Source: an uncultured Bacteroidota bacterium (GTDB lineage: Bacteria > Bacteroidota > Bacteroidia > AKYH767-A > OLB10). From it: DNA of 64,000 nt. Below the pieces are notes generated by a model, which made no database searches, was not told where the DNA came from, and saw nothing but the letters and a program-made list of their open reading frames with translations. Below, piece after piece: positions 28,838-38,720 of the stretch; the stretch's first letter is position 1; every line of letters starts with the position of its first letter. The stretch spans positions 1 to 64,000 of the forward strand of contig CAINEC010000031.1 of NCBI GenBank assembly GCA_903847585.1, written 5' to 3'. The translations under genes were made by a program, and so were the position numbers.

Positions 28838-30173
28838 AGTCGGAAATATTCATTTTAATTCTGGATGATTTCGGATAGTAATTATTCATTCGACCTTGGA
28901 TTAATTTCATCCAGCCTAATGGTAACTGCTGATAGGTAGCTAAACACCAGCCTTTATAATCACTATCAACTTGAATGGTTTCACCTTTCAAATAATGTAA
29001 GGCTTGTTCTTTTGATAACTCGATATGCTTAATAGATGAATTGCAATGAATACTTAATGCTACATCATGCGAAGGAATTAGTAAATCACCTTTAATTGTT
29101 CCTAGATGTAAGCCCGCTTGACGAATATTAATCTTGTTTTTTATCTTCTGAAAATTCAACCAGGTATTCGTAGGAAAAGCATACAATTCGCCTTTGTGTT
29201 CATAAGGAATGAATTCCTTGGCATCCGATAAATACTCATTCAGATATTTCTTGTAGTTCATTGCAGGTTTTATACTGCTGAATTTAGGATCTGCTTTCGA
29301 CTCTCCAATGTACTTCAATATCGAACAATAAAATCCTTCTCCTTTTATTTTATGTGGATAAAATTGATAACCATTTTTAGTTACTACAATTCCATCAGGT
29401 AAATCGTTAAGATTAATTTTTTCAAATTCATTCGAACTAAGTAAATGGTCGATGATAGCATCATTTTCCTGCTCGTTATAAGTACAAGTCGAATAAACTA
29501 AAATTCCATCTTCTCTCAAGCAGTTTTTTATTGCATCTACAATTTCTGTCTGGCGAAGACTGCAATTATTTACATTCTCTTCGCTCCATTCTGATATTGC
29601 ATTTTTGTCCTTTCGGAACATTCCTTCTCCGCTGCAAGGGGCATCGACTAAAATAATATCAGCCAATAATCCAGATTGCGCATAGTCGGTTGCGTTAGCC
29701 TGTGTGACTATCGTGTTGGCGCAACCCCATTTGGTAATATTTTCTCTTAAAATTGAATTACGATTAGATATCAGCTCATTACTAAACAAGGTACTTTCTG
29801 AATTTAATAAACTCAATATGTGAGTTGATTTACCTCCCGGTGCAGCACATAAATCAATAGTAATTAAGTCTTGATTAAAGTCGATTAATTGCTTTAAAGC
29901 AAATCCAATAAACATGGAGCTTGCTTCTTGTACATAGTAAGCACCCGCGTGAAAAAGCGGATCTAATGTAAATACTGGCCGTTCATTTAAGTAAGTTGCA
30001 TTCGGACACCAAACAACTGAATCATTTATAAGTGGCTCAGAAGATTTATGCGGATTGTATCGTATAGAAACAGGAGCCTCACTAGCTAATGATTGTTCAA
30101 ATGATTCTGCTTCATCACCCAATTGTACTTGCATACGGGCTTTGAAAGCCGGAGGTAATGCAAGTTGATTCAT
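28827..30173 (-). CDS. rsmF: RsmF/NSUN-family rRNA (cytosine-5) methyltransferase
   Basis: 448 residues. SAM site CAAPGGKSTHIL, the two catalytic Cys motifs VDAPCSGEGMF and YSTCTYNEQEND, and a C-terminal PUA/RsmF-like domain ending in the LPLGWMKLIQGR segment that fixes the family as RsmF-like. RsmF makes m5C1407 in 16S rRNA of E. coli; the exact site here is inferred. Its ATG shares one nucleotide with the stop of the S8 peptidase gene (TAATG). Confidence 0.88.
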   Translation of the reverse strand: MNQLALPPAFKARMQVQLGDEAESFEQSLASEAPVSIRYNPHKSSEPLINDSVVWCPNATYLNERPVFTLDPLFHAGAYYVQEASSMFIGFALKQLIDFNQDLITIDLCAAPGGKSTHILSLLNSESTLFSNELISNRNSILRENITKWGCANTIVTQANATDYAQSGLLADIILVDAPCSGEGMFRKDKNAISEWSEENVNNCSLRQTEIVDAIKNCLREDGILVYSTCTYNEQENDAIIDHLLSSNEFEKINLNDLPDGIVVTKNGYQFYPHKIKGEGFYCSILKYIGESKADPKFSSIKPAMNYKKYLNEYLSDAKEFIPYEHKGELYAFPTNTWLNFQKIKNKINIRQAGLHLGTIKGDLLIPSHDVALSIHCNSSIKHIELSKEQALHYLKGETIQVDSDYKGWCLATYQQLPLGWMKLIQGRMNNYYPKSSRIKMNISDYEG

Positions 30174-31735
30174 TAGTTGATACTCATTTTAACGGCGTTC
30201 TCTATTGCTTTGGCAGCGTTAACACGACCACCTGTTTTGCTCAAGGTATTGAAAGGAACAATTTTCTTAGAGCTACCTGGTAAAGTTGTCGTTTCGTTAT
30301 CTACTTCTACCGAGTTAATAATTACTTCACGTACCTGCGCAGCTGTTAGATTTGGAAAATAAGACCATACTAATGCTGTAACACCTGCAACTACTGGACA
30401 TGCCATGCTAGTTCCGCTTTCGTTGCCGTATTTACTTCCTGGCATACAAGAATAAATCTCAACACCTGGTGCAAATAAATCCACAGTAGTTTTACCATAA
30501 TTTGAAAATGCTGCTGCTTTGCCAGACATATCAGAAGCACCAACTTCAATCCAATTTGTTGCTACTGACCCATTGTTGTATTTTGCGTTAGGATAATTTG
30601 GAGTTAAATCATTATCGCTATTATCATTTCCAGCAGCATGAATTATTAAAACTCCTCTTGATTCCGCATAACGAACAGCGTCATCAACTATCGACTTGTT
30701 TGGAGAATGACTTTTACCAAAACTCATATTAATAATCTTCGCGCCATTATCCACAGCATAACGAATTCCGTTAGCAACATCTTTATCACGCTCATCACCA
30801 TCCGGAACAACACGCACCACCATAATCTTAACATGGTCAGCAACACCATCCATTCCTAAATCATTATTTCTCACAGCTCCAATAATACCTGCTACGTGAG
30901 TTCCGTGTAATGCATCGGGACCGGCAAGGCTATTGTTTCCGTAGAACTTTTCATTCATGTCACTGTAATTATCGCCAACAATACTTCTACACTCAAATGT
31001 CGGATTCATATGATAATTTACAGCATTATCGATTTGCTTCTTACCTTCTAAAAGTGAGTTTTTAATTTCGTCATAACTAGCACCTTGAACTAAAGCACCT
31101 ACAATTGCTTTCTTGATTAATTTTAAGGTTCCACCACTTACTTTGTAATTCTGCAATTCAGTTGCGGTTAAAGTTGATTTGTTCGCCTGCTTTTCAGCAC
31201 CTTCAAACATATTGTTGATACCGTCAATGAAATCTTTCATCTTTTTATTTTCCTTCAATTTTTTTGCATATGCTTTTTTAATTTCTTTCCAGTTATAAGG
31301 AGCAGGCAAATTTTCTTTTCCAAGTTTATATAAACGTGTTATTTCTGTGTTATCAGGACCAACATCCCCATTTTTACCACCAATAAAATTCCAACCATAA
31401 ATATCATCGATGTAACCATTCTTGTCATCATCAATTCCGTTTCCTGCAATTTCATCAGCATTAATCCACAAATTATTTTTTAAATCTTCGTGCTCTACAT
31501 CAGTACCACCATCCATTACAGCCACTACAATATCTTTAAAGTTATTAGGATTTGAAATTTTCGATAAAGCGGTATTTGTTGACACTCCCGTAAAACGATC
31601 TTTTGAAGGGTCATTATGCTGCCAGCTTTTTAAAGCATTACGAGTTAAATCGAGAACATCTTCATTGCTATTTTCCTGCGCAAATGATAAATTAAATGTA
31701 GTAAGGGCTAAGCCTAGTAAAAGAAATTTTTTCAT
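30173..31735 (-). CDS. Secreted S8 (subtilisin-like) serine peptidase with large insertion
   Basis: 520 residues with signal MKKFLLLGLALTTFNLSFAQ. The triad is complete: D75 in VVAVMDGGTD, H277 in HGTHVAG, S443 in GTSMACP, with the oxyanion Asn in IIHAAGN. About 200 residues separate Asp and His, far more than in subtilisin; the insert carries an acidic NGIDDDKNGYIDD stretch resembling a calcium site, then a helical Lys-rich segment. No T9SS tail seen, so probably periplasmic. First gene after a -7 box; overlaps rsmF by 1 nt. Confidence 0.93.
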   Translation of the reverse strand: MKKFLLLGLALTTFNLSFAQENSNEDVLDLTRNALKSWQHNDPSKDRFTGVSTNTALSKISNPNNFKDIVVAVMDGGTDVEHEDLKNNLWINADEIAGNGIDDDKNGYIDDIYGWNFIGGKNGDVGPDNTEITRLYKLGKENLPAPYNWKEIKKAYAKKLKENKKMKDFIDGINNMFEGAEKQANKSTLTATELQNYKVSGGTLKLIKKAIVGALVQGASYDEIKNSLLEGKKQIDNAVNYHMNPTFECRSIVGDNYSDMNEKFYGNNSLAGPDALHGTHVAGIIGAVRNNDLGMDGVADHVKIMVVRVVPDGDERDKDVANGIRYAVDNGAKIINMSFGKSHSPNKSIVDDAVRYAESRGVLIIHAAGNDNSDNDLTPNYPNAKYNNGSVATNWIEVGASDMSGKAAAFSNYGKTTVDLFAPGVEIYSCMPGSKYGNESGTSMACPVVAGVTALVWSYFPNLTAAQVREVIINSVEVDNETTTLPGSSKKIVPFNTLSKTGGRVNAAKAIENAVKMSIN

Positions 31736-31754
31736 GATATGGTTTTCTGTGTTA

Positions 31755-31762
31755 CAAAGATA
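31755..31762 (-). promoter_or_regulatory. Candidate -7 box (TATCTTTG) for the S8-rsmF-alkA operon
   Basis: Minus-strand TATCTTTG, 19 nt before the peptidase ATG and inside the 35-nt gap after the MFS gene. Matches TAnnTTTG. Confidence 0.45.
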
Positions 31763-31770
31763 ATTTTTAT

Positions 31771-32994
31771 TTATTCTTCAACGAAATCGAGGTCCTTTCC
31801 GTATGTGTCAGGTAAAATTATAACGGATACAATGGCTAATGTCCAAACAATTAGACCTGTAATAATTAAAGATCCTGTGATGTTTATATCGAATTGTGAT
31901 TGAAGAAATATTCTTAGTGGAATCAAAATGGTAACAGCCCCTCTCATAAAATTAGTAACTGTAGCGGTGACTGTTACTCTTAAATTAGTCCCGAAATGTT
32001 CAGCTGTTGTTGTTACAAATACCGAAAGATAGCCACACCCAAGTCCCATTAAAAAGGAAGTAACGTAAATAGGGGAGGATTGATAAAGCTGATTAAAATG
32101 TAATATTGTTCCTGCGATAGCAATGCCCATAAAAAGAAGTAATACTTTCTTCCTGCTTTTTATCCATTGACTAATTATTCCACTACTCAAATCGCCGGTT
32201 GTTATTCCAGTTTGAAAGAGAATAAAACATAATCCTAGTTTTAAAAAATCGATTTGATGTTCCTTCGCTAATTCAGGAGATAGTGTAATTAATAATCCGA
32301 CACTATACCAAATTGGAACTCCCATTAAAATACAAGCGAAATATTTAAATGCTCTTTTTCGATTACTGAATAAAAGTAAAAATGATCCTTTTACTTTTGA
32401 TTTTAATTGACTCTCTTTAAAGATGCCTGTCTCCATCGATTGAACGCGCATCAGCAATAAAAGAAATCCGACTATTCCAGCGGCAATAAAAGCTGTTCGC
32501 CATGGTAGAAAGTCGCCAGCTAGCCCTGCTGTAACTGCTCCTAATCCTCCGAGTGTTGCTACGAGTATAGTTCCATAACCGCGTTTTTCAATACTCATAC
32601 TTTCGCCTACTAATGTAATCCCGGCACCTAACTCTCCAGCTAAGCCCACACCCGCAAAGAAGCGAACTAACGCATAAGTGTTAACGTCGTGAACAAATCC
32701 GTTTAAAATATTTGCCACCGAATAAAGCAAAATTGATCCGAATAATACCGTAACTCTTCCTTTCTTATCAGCAATTACTCCGCTTAAGACTCCGCCAATC
32801 ATCATTCCTAACATCTGTATAGATAATAGAAATTCTCCTTGTCGCGTAAGTTCTTGTCCACTTAATCCTAATTCCTTAAGTGAAGGAATACGATAAACAT
32901 TGAATAAGAATAAATCGAATGCATCAATGAAGAATCCTAGTCCCGCAGCAAGTACAGCAATGTTAAATGGGGAATGATATAATTTTTTTTTCAT
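31771..32994 (-). CDS. MFS transporter (sugar/metabolite:H+ symporter type)
   Basis: 407 residues, 12 predicted membrane helices. The first helix FFIDAFDLFLFNVY carries the Asp-rich motif of the SP/MHS-like families, and the loop 2-3 signature is GVIADKKGRVTVLFG. RFFAGVGLAGELGAGITLVGE matches the metabolite:H+ symporter helix 4. The substrate is not predictable. It starts 1 nt after the PIG-L gene ends, so is in the same operon; the link suggests uptake of a deacetylated sugar product (inference). Confidence 0.88.
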   Translation of the reverse strand: MKKKLYHSPFNIAVLAAGLGFFIDAFDLFLFNVYRIPSLKELGLSGQELTRQGEFLLSIQMLGMMIGGVLSGVIADKKGRVTVLFGSILLYSVANILNGFVHDVNTYALVRFFAGVGLAGELGAGITLVGESMSIEKRGYGTILVATLGGLGAVTAGLAGDFLPWRTAFIAAGIVGFLLLLMRVQSMETGIFKESQLKSKVKGSFLLLFSNRKRAFKYFACILMGVPIWYSVGLLITLSPELAKEHQIDFLKLGLCFILFQTGITTGDLSSGIISQWIKSRKKVLLLFMGIAIAGTILHFNQLYQSSPIYVTSFLMGLGCGYLSVFVTTTAEHFGTNLRVTVTATVTNFMRGAVTILIPLRIFLQSQFDINITGSLIITGLIVWTLAIVSVIILPDTYGKDLDFVEE

Positions 32995-32995
32995 G

Positions 32996-35440
32996 TTATT
33001 CGCTTATCAGATTAAGAAACAACTTCGTGGCTCCCTCTACGTTAGCTGGCAACTGTCGAAAGAAAGATATTCCTGTATATATGAATTTACCTTTGGCATA
33101 GTCAGCAATAATTAAACTACCTGCATGTGGGTTTTCCTTTCGATCATTCATCTTCAACGGAGTAATAAAATTTGAATCAATATTTTCTACGAAATAAATA
33201 CCTCGCTCTTGAATCCAATTATCAAAATCGGTAGTTGTGATTTTATTCGGATAATTTAATTCTTTACATAACGAATCTGTGATGGTTACAGTAGAATATT
33301 CTTCCGTCACGCGACTCTTTCCAACTTTAAAAGGGTAGGGACCAATTTCAGTTTCCTTAGACGTATTATATTGCACTATGTATTTACCTCCATTAAATAT
33401 GAACTCATTTAGCTTGGTATGTATCGATTGAATTTCTTTACTCGTATTGTATAAGCGAACGCCAGCAATGATTACCTTATATTGATTTACATCTAATTTT
33501 GATAATTCACCTTCCTTAAAAATATCGACTTCAATACCTAAATTTTTTAGTACATCTGGAATCTTATCTCCACTGCCCATCAAATAAGCTACTCTTTTTG
33601 TACCGATTTTTAAGGTAGGATTTAATAATTTAATTTCAATTGGTTTAAAATAATGTTGCTTGTCGATATGCGGATATTGAATCTCGCGTAGTTCATTCAA
33701 GGGATAAGTTCGAATGTTATCAAGCACATTAAAAGTTAAATTACATAAGGATGTATAACTTTTCTTAAGAATATTGAATGTGATGAATTTAGATTCTCCT
33801 TTTTTCGAAAATTGAATAAGCGTATCTTCTTGTAATGTTTGATAGCTCATATTTGAGAAAACTGGTCTTATGCGACACTCATAAGATTTAGAAAACGGAT
33901 TCGTAATTTGAATGGTGATTGATTGCTGATCCTTTTTTTGAAAAGATAACGTGCTATTCACGAACGATGAATAAACACCATCAGAAATTATTAATGATCT
34001 CTTTTCTTCACCCGACTTCGGATTTACATATTGATAATTGATTGGGATATTCCAATCAATCGTATCAGTTTTCCATATAAGTTTTAAAGCATATTGAGGA
34101 TTGTTTTCATTTATGCCTTGGATTAAACCTTTATTTTCAAAATCATTTAAATCATTTTGAATTGGCTTTGCCAACCAAAATGGCTGTGTGTTAAAATATG
34201 CGATTGATGTTTGTTGCTTGGTATAAAATTGTTTTGGCGTAATTGAAATTGATTCTTCACCTGAAAGTAATTGAATAGTAGTTGAGGGATGTGGATTGAA
34301 GACAGAAAGCGTAAATGGAATACTATTATTCACAGCGTAGTTCTCTTCTTTTGCGAAACACGATATACGTAATTGAGAATAGTTTTTAATGATGATCTCT
34401 ATTTGATTAATCTTCTCATTTCTTAATGTGTAATCTTCAATCGTTTTTAGCTGATTCCGTAATGCAAATAATTTATTAAGTGTGATTTCCAAAGAATAAT
34501 TACGTTCATTGGTAATCAAATCATCAATTAGCTTAATAATTTGTTTTCCATTTTTTTCTTTTAACCATTTCTGATTTTTTAAATGATCTAAATCGATATT
34601 GATAGTAGAATCTCTTCTTTCTATGACTTCAAAATATTCCTCACCGGAAGTATAATCAGGAGCAACACCAAATCCTTGACATTTATGCATCGAGCGACTT
34701 TCTGCTGCTACTTCTTGAAAGGTTTTTCCGCTAGAAGAATCAATTCCTGAAATAGCTAGTTTTAGAATGGGTTGTTTGATTAATGAATCGTTTTTATCAA
34801 ATACATTCCACAATAAAGCAGGTGTTTGCCATGGTTTTAATGATACTAGCTCATTCGATTTAAAAAGATTTAATTCTGGATAGGAATAGATTTTATAATT
34901 GGCATCACCTGCCAACATATAGGCTATTTTACCAAGCATCGCGCTTACAATATGATGTCCGTGACCTGCACGTTTATCCGAAGGAAAGCGACAAATAATT
35001 ACATCAGGTTGAACAACACGAATTGCTAGAATTAAATCTTTTAATAAGGCTCCCTGATCCCAATGCTCAAATGTTTCTTGCGCCGATTTAGAAAATCCGA
35101 AATCATATGCATGACTAAAATATTGTTCACCACCATCAACACTTCGAGCTTTTAATAGTTCTTGCGAACGTAACATTCCTAACTCAGGACCTTGCTCGGT
35201 ACCAATTAAATTTTGTCCGCCATCACCACGAGTCAATGAAAAGTATACAGTACGATAATGTTTGCCTTTAGCCAGGTAACTAATCAGTAAATTGTTTTCA
35301 TCATCAGGATGTGCAGCAAGATATAATACAGTCGTGGTGTTCTTTAATTTCAATAAGTCATCCTGCAACGAAAAATGCGTTTGCGAAAAAGCATTTTGAT
35401 GGAATAACAAAATCCATATTATGACTAATCCTTTTTTCAT
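32996..35440 (-). CDS. Large secreted PIG-L-family deacetylase
   Basis: 814 residues with signal MKKGLVIIWILLFHQNAFSQ. The zinc site is visible: H44-P-D46-D47-E48 and the AGHGHH motif at 159-163. PIG-L enzymes remove acetyl groups from GlcNAc conjugates. The remaining ~550 residues are beta-rich and end in a Rossmann-like/ThuA-type segment (YKVIIAGVRLYNT, GGKYIVQYNTS, GKFIYTGISFFRQLP). This long form with a C-terminal extension is recurrent in Bacteroidota. Its ATG overlaps the stop of the phospholipase D-like gene by 4 nt. Confidence 0.85.
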   Translation of the reverse strand: MKKGLVIIWILLFHQNAFSQTHFSLQDDLLKLKNTTTVLYLAAHPDDENNLLISYLAKGKHYRTVYFSLTRGDGGQNLIGTEQGPELGMLRSQELLKARSVDGGEQYFSHAYDFGFSKSAQETFEHWDQGALLKDLILAIRVVQPDVIICRFPSDKRAGHGHHIVSAMLGKIAYMLAGDANYKIYSYPELNLFKSNELVSLKPWQTPALLWNVFDKNDSLIKQPILKLAISGIDSSSGKTFQEVAAESRSMHKCQGFGVAPDYTSGEEYFEVIERRDSTINIDLDHLKNQKWLKEKNGKQIIKLIDDLITNERNYSLEITLNKLFALRNQLKTIEDYTLRNEKINQIEIIIKNYSQLRISCFAKEENYAVNNSIPFTLSVFNPHPSTTIQLLSGEESISITPKQFYTKQQTSIAYFNTQPFWLAKPIQNDLNDFENKGLIQGINENNPQYALKLIWKTDTIDWNIPINYQYVNPKSGEEKRSLIISDGVYSSFVNSTLSFQKKDQQSITIQITNPFSKSYECRIRPVFSNMSYQTLQEDTLIQFSKKGESKFITFNILKKSYTSLCNLTFNVLDNIRTYPLNELREIQYPHIDKQHYFKPIEIKLLNPTLKIGTKRVAYLMGSGDKIPDVLKNLGIEVDIFKEGELSKLDVNQYKVIIAGVRLYNTSKEIQSIHTKLNEFIFNGGKYIVQYNTSKETEIGPYPFKVGKSRVTEEYSTVTITDSLCKELNYPNKITTTDFDNWIQERGIYFVENIDSNFITPLKMNDRKENPHAGSLIIADYAKGKFIYTGISFFRQLPANVEGATKLFLNLISE

Positions 35441-36798
35441 TGCTTAATAATTCGATAATTAATTAATTGGTCATTTTGTTTTATCTCTAAAAAATAAAAA
35501 CCAGATTGCACTTCCTGAATATTGGTATTATCATGATTTCCTGATTTTATTATTTGCCCAATAGTATTTTTCAAAGTCCATTGATAGTATTTAAATCCAT
35601 CTACATTAAAATCACTTAAGACCGGATTAGGGTATAGACTAGGCGTTATCATTGAATTATTTTCTAATCCTGCAATTGTGCTACAAGGTGGAATCGTTAA
35701 CCCTAATAACTGCGCATTTGCATGAAAAGCCTGATAAAATTGGTTGGTAATCGATGCATCATGAAATACAACAAGATTTTCGTCATTTTTAGTTTCAGCA
35801 CTCAACGACCAATTATGAGATCCACTTCCTACAGTAGGATCACTATTAGCATTACATGCGTCAGCAATAACAAACTTATGATGATAAACATAAGTTAAAG
35901 TAAAAGTTAGTAATTGACTCATCAGATAAGGAGCCATCATTGATTTTGGAGCATAACTTGAACTAAAGTTGTCAATGATTCCAGTCACAAAAATTCCTCT
36001 GTTGAAAGCAGCAATTATACTATCTGCAATGGATGTTCTGGTAAATGCATAGACTCCAAAGTTTAAGTTGGTATTAGCGGAAGTGATTATTTTTAATAGC
36101 TGAGATTCTGTCTGATCACTCGGTGAGAAATATACTTCCAATAGTTTTCCATCTACCGTAAATACATGTTGCGTGTTATCGAATTTATCAGGTCCAAATT
36201 TAGAATTTGTCGTGTTGGGCTGGATTCCTGTGCTTCCCCACATTTCATTAAATTCATTTTCGAATGCTAGTGCAACCTGCTTGCTTTGAATGATTACTAT
36301 GTTATTATAATCGTTTATAATTTGTTGTTCTGTCCAATTGCATGAGCCCGAAAATGTAATTGTTTTGGTAGTATCGGGATGGTTGATATCAATCACCATA
36401 AATTTATTATGCATGATACCGTACTGCGATGATGATGGACTACCTAAAGTTGGTATGTTCGGATTCAGTGTAGTTAATCCCGTATTGGAGGAACTTGTAT
36501 TGTAAACCCATCTGATTTGTACACCTCTGTCATATGCATCATTAACAGCCTGGCCAATAGTTGAAGTGTTCGTTCCTGTAGTAAAATTGTACATGGCAAT
36601 ATCGATCGTATACATTGCTCTGTTTATATACGCTGCTATTGTATCATCGAAGGTGTTATTAAGATAAACGGCATTGGTTCCATTTGCTACAGCATTGTTT
36701 ACGGGTTTATTAAAATAAACTTTCACTGATTGTGCTTGAGTGAAATTCGTAATGAATATTGATAGTAGGATTACGCGTAAAAAAGTTCTGTAGTTCAT
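35437..36798 (-). CDS. Secreted phospholipase D-like protein with T9SS type A tail
   Basis: 453 residues with signal ending QAQ. Two HKD motifs are present: H130-N-K132-x4-D137 in GIMHNKFMVID with downstream GSCNWTEQQ, and YHHKFVIAD with GSGSHNWSLSAE, so both half-sites are intact. The tail (PSLYPNPVLSDFN ... GFYFLEIKQNDQ) is a T9SS type A sorting domain, placing it at the surface or outside. Could act as phospholipase, nuclease or cardiolipin-type transferase. First gene of the PLD/PIG-L/MFS operon. Confidence 0.9.
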   Translation of the reverse strand: MNYRTFLRVILLSIFITNFTQAQSVKVYFNKPVNNAVANGTNAVYLNNTFDDTIAAYINRAMYTIDIAMYNFTTGTNTSTIGQAVNDAYDRGVQIRWVYNTSSSNTGLTTLNPNIPTLGSPSSSQYGIMHNKFMVIDINHPDTTKTITFSGSCNWTEQQIINDYNNIVIIQSKQVALAFENEFNEMWGSTGIQPNTTNSKFGPDKFDNTQHVFTVDGKLLEVYFSPSDQTESQLLKIITSANTNLNFGVYAFTRTSIADSIIAAFNRGIFVTGIIDNFSSSYAPKSMMAPYLMSQLLTFTLTYVYHHKFVIADACNANSDPTVGSGSHNWSLSAETKNDENLVVFHDASITNQFYQAFHANAQLLGLTIPPCSTIAGLENNSMITPSLYPNPVLSDFNVDGFKYYQWTLKNTIGQIIKSGNHDNTNIQEVQSGFYFLEIKQNDQLINYRIIKQ

Positions 36799-36815
36799 TA
36801 AGTTTGGCTATAAAG

Positions 36816-36823
36816 CAAAGTTA
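36816..36823 (-). promoter_or_regulatory. Candidate -7 box (TAACTTTG) for the PLD operon
   Basis: Minus-strand TAACTTTG, 17 nt before the ATG of the phospholipase D-like gene. Matches TAnnTTTG. Confidence 0.45.
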
Positions 36824-36878
36824 ACTGAAATGTAGGTATCCTTAGTCGCTATTTATCAGATAAAAGTTATTTTTGTGA

Positions 36879-37262
36879 ATGAAAGATTTTAAAAAGTACT
36901 ATACCACATCCGCTTCCCCTGAAGATGTTTATAATGCACTCACAAATCCTATGGTTATTGAGTTATGGTCTGGAGAAGAAGCTGTAATGTCAGAAACTCC
37001 AGATTCAGAATTTTCATTGTGGGAGGGAAGTATCACGGGTAAAAACCTTGCTTTCGAAAAGAATAAAATGATGCAACAGCAATGGTATTTTGATGATCAG
37101 CAAGAGCCAAGTATTGTTACGATTAAGCTTCATACAGCTGATCCCGGAACATCCATCGAGTTACGTCATACAAATATTCCTAATGAACATTTTGATAATA
37201 TCACTGAGGGATGGACGGAATCCTATTTCGCTTCAGTATGTGAATTCTTAGATGATTTATAA
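36879..37262 (+). CDS. SRPBCC / AHSA1-like protein
   Basis: 127 residues. KYYTTSASPEDVYNALTNP, ELWSGEEAVMS, and C-terminal HFDNITEGWTESYFASVCEFL match the AHSA1 (activator of Hsp90 homologue) branch of the START/SRPBCC fold, a hydrophobic-ligand-binding domain. Cytoplasmic; ligand unknown. A TATTTTTG box (36868) lies only 3 nt before the ATG, so the transcript may be nearly leaderless. Its 3' end overlaps the convergent methyltransferase gene by 6 nt. Confidence 0.85.
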   Translation: MKDFKKYYTTSASPEDVYNALTNPMVIELWSGEEAVMSETPDSEFSLWEGSITGKNLAFEKNKMMQQQWYFDDQQEPSIVTIKLHTADPGTSIELRHTNIPNEHFDNITEGWTESYFASVCEFLDDL

Positions 37263-38420
37263 ATCTTCTTCTGAAGTTTGCTTCTTAGCTTTCTTTGATC
37301 CATCATAAATCTCATACTTCAAAAAGCGACATTCAATTGGTCCGTTGTATAATGGAATCTTGCGCGTTGTACGAAGTCCGATAAACTTAGCAACTTCTAA
37401 ATTACCTGTGAAAATCCAACAAGTCCAGCCTTTCATTTCTTGTTTCATCACATCACCCATTTTCTGATACATCGATAAAATATCTTTGGGTTCTATTCTT
37501 AAGCCGTAAGGTGGATTGCAAATTAATGTTCCTGTATCGCTAGGTTTTTTAAAACGCTCAAAAGGATTTTTACGAACGATAATGGTATCACTCAATCCAG
37601 CATTCTCAATATTCTCTTTTGCTTTTTCAATTACAGCTCCGCTGATATCAGAACCATATAATTTGATGGCACCAGCTGGTTTTTCATTGTAGATAGCATC
37701 GTTGTAAATCGACTTCCACAATTTAGCATCATAGTCTTTCCAGGTTTCAAATCCAAAGCGATGCTTGAATTTATTCGGTGCAATATTGCGCATGATCATT
37801 GCAGCTTCAATCAGGATTGTCCCACTACCGCACATATAATCAGCAAGCGTACTTTCTTTATCCCAGCCACTCGTAATTACTAATGCAGCAGCTAATGCTT
37901 CATTCAATGGTGCTTGGTTCGTATAATCACGATAACCGCGCTTATGTAACGATTCTCCTGAACTATCAAAAGAAAGTGTACACTGATTATCGTAAATGTG
38001 TAAGTGAATTCGTAAATCAGGTTGCTCAGTATCTACATTCGGTCGATCATCATATTTATCTCTGAATTGATCCACAATCGCATCCTTGGCTTTTAGCGAT
38101 ACATACTGGGAGTGCGTGAGGTTAGATAAATTAAGTGTAGTATTGATGGCGAATGTTTGATCTAACGAAAAATGCTCGCTCCAATCGATTGCCTGAATGT
38201 TTTCATACAACATTTCCTCATCAGATGCTTCAAAAGTTGTATAAGGCTTTAAAATACGAAGGGCAGTACGACAATGAAGATTTGCCTTATACATAAGAGC
38301 CTGATCACCTTCAAACTCAACGGCTCTTGTTAATTCACGAATGTTGGTGGCACCTAATTGGGCTAACTCTTCCGCTAGAATGGACTCACATCCGGCAAAT
38401 GTCTTGGCTACTAAAATCAC
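37257..38420 (-). CDS. rlmL: THUMP-domain 23S rRNA (guanine-N2) methyltransferase, RlmL/YcbY N-terminal type
   Basis: 387 residues. The N-terminal ferredoxin-like/THUMP part runs from FAGCESILAEELAQLGA to about residue 155. The methyltransferase domain has SLHKRGYRDYTNQAPLNE, LADYMCGSGTILIEAAM, LYGSDISGAVIEKAKENI and the catalytic ICNPPYGLRIE. Length equals the RlmL half of E. coli RlmKL, without the RlmK half. Modifies 23S rRNA (G2445 in E. coli); site here inferred. Confidence 0.9.
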   Translation of the reverse strand: MILVAKTFAGCESILAEELAQLGATNIRELTRAVEFEGDQALMYKANLHCRTALRILKPYTTFEASDEEMLYENIQAIDWSEHFSLDQTFAINTTLNLSNLTHSQYVSLKAKDAIVDQFRDKYDDRPNVDTEQPDLRIHLHIYDNQCTLSFDSSGESLHKRGYRDYTNQAPLNEALAAALVITSGWDKESTLADYMCGSGTILIEAAMIMRNIAPNKFKHRFGFETWKDYDAKLWKSIYNDAIYNEKPAGAIKLYGSDISGAVIEKAKENIENAGLSDTIIVRKNPFERFKKPSDTGTLICNPPYGLRIEPKDILSMYQKMGDVMKQEMKGWTCWIFTGNLEVAKFIGLRTTRKIPLYNGPIECRFLKYEIYDGSKKAKKQTSEEDL

Positions 38421-38543
38421 GATTTATCTATTGGGTAAAGATAGGTTTAAAGTGGGGATAAGTAAAATGTTTAATTTATGGGGATAAAATTTATTTCGAA
38501 AAAAAACTGCAAGAATTAATTGCAATTATCAATTATTCGTAGA

Positions 38544-38720
38544 TCATGCATCGTATTTCTTTTTTATACGATTTTGCAACCATTTAACTATTTCGCCAAA
38601 TGTTGCATAAGGCCTATTTATACCTGATTCTAGTACGCCTTGGTCACGAACACCCCTTGTTCCACCAAATTTATCAATGAGAATATCGTGAATATTCAAG
38701 ACATCATTCAGCCTAATCAT
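38544..38720 (-). pseudogene. Death-on-curing (Doc/Fic) toxin with internal in-frame deletion
   Basis: 58 codons. The first 40 residues (LNVIHDILIDKF-type region: NIHDILIDKFGGTRGVRD, LESGINRPYATFG) are a good Doc N-terminus. The last 16 (EIVKWLQNRIKKKYDA) look like a Doc C-terminus. The middle ~65-70 residues expected in a Doc protein of ~125, including the Fic motif HPFxxGNKR, are missing. The reading frame is kept, so a mini-protein could be made, but it cannot be an active Fic enzyme. Its ATG overlaps the antitoxin stop (ATGA), the normal toxin-antitoxin arrangement. Confidence 0.75.
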
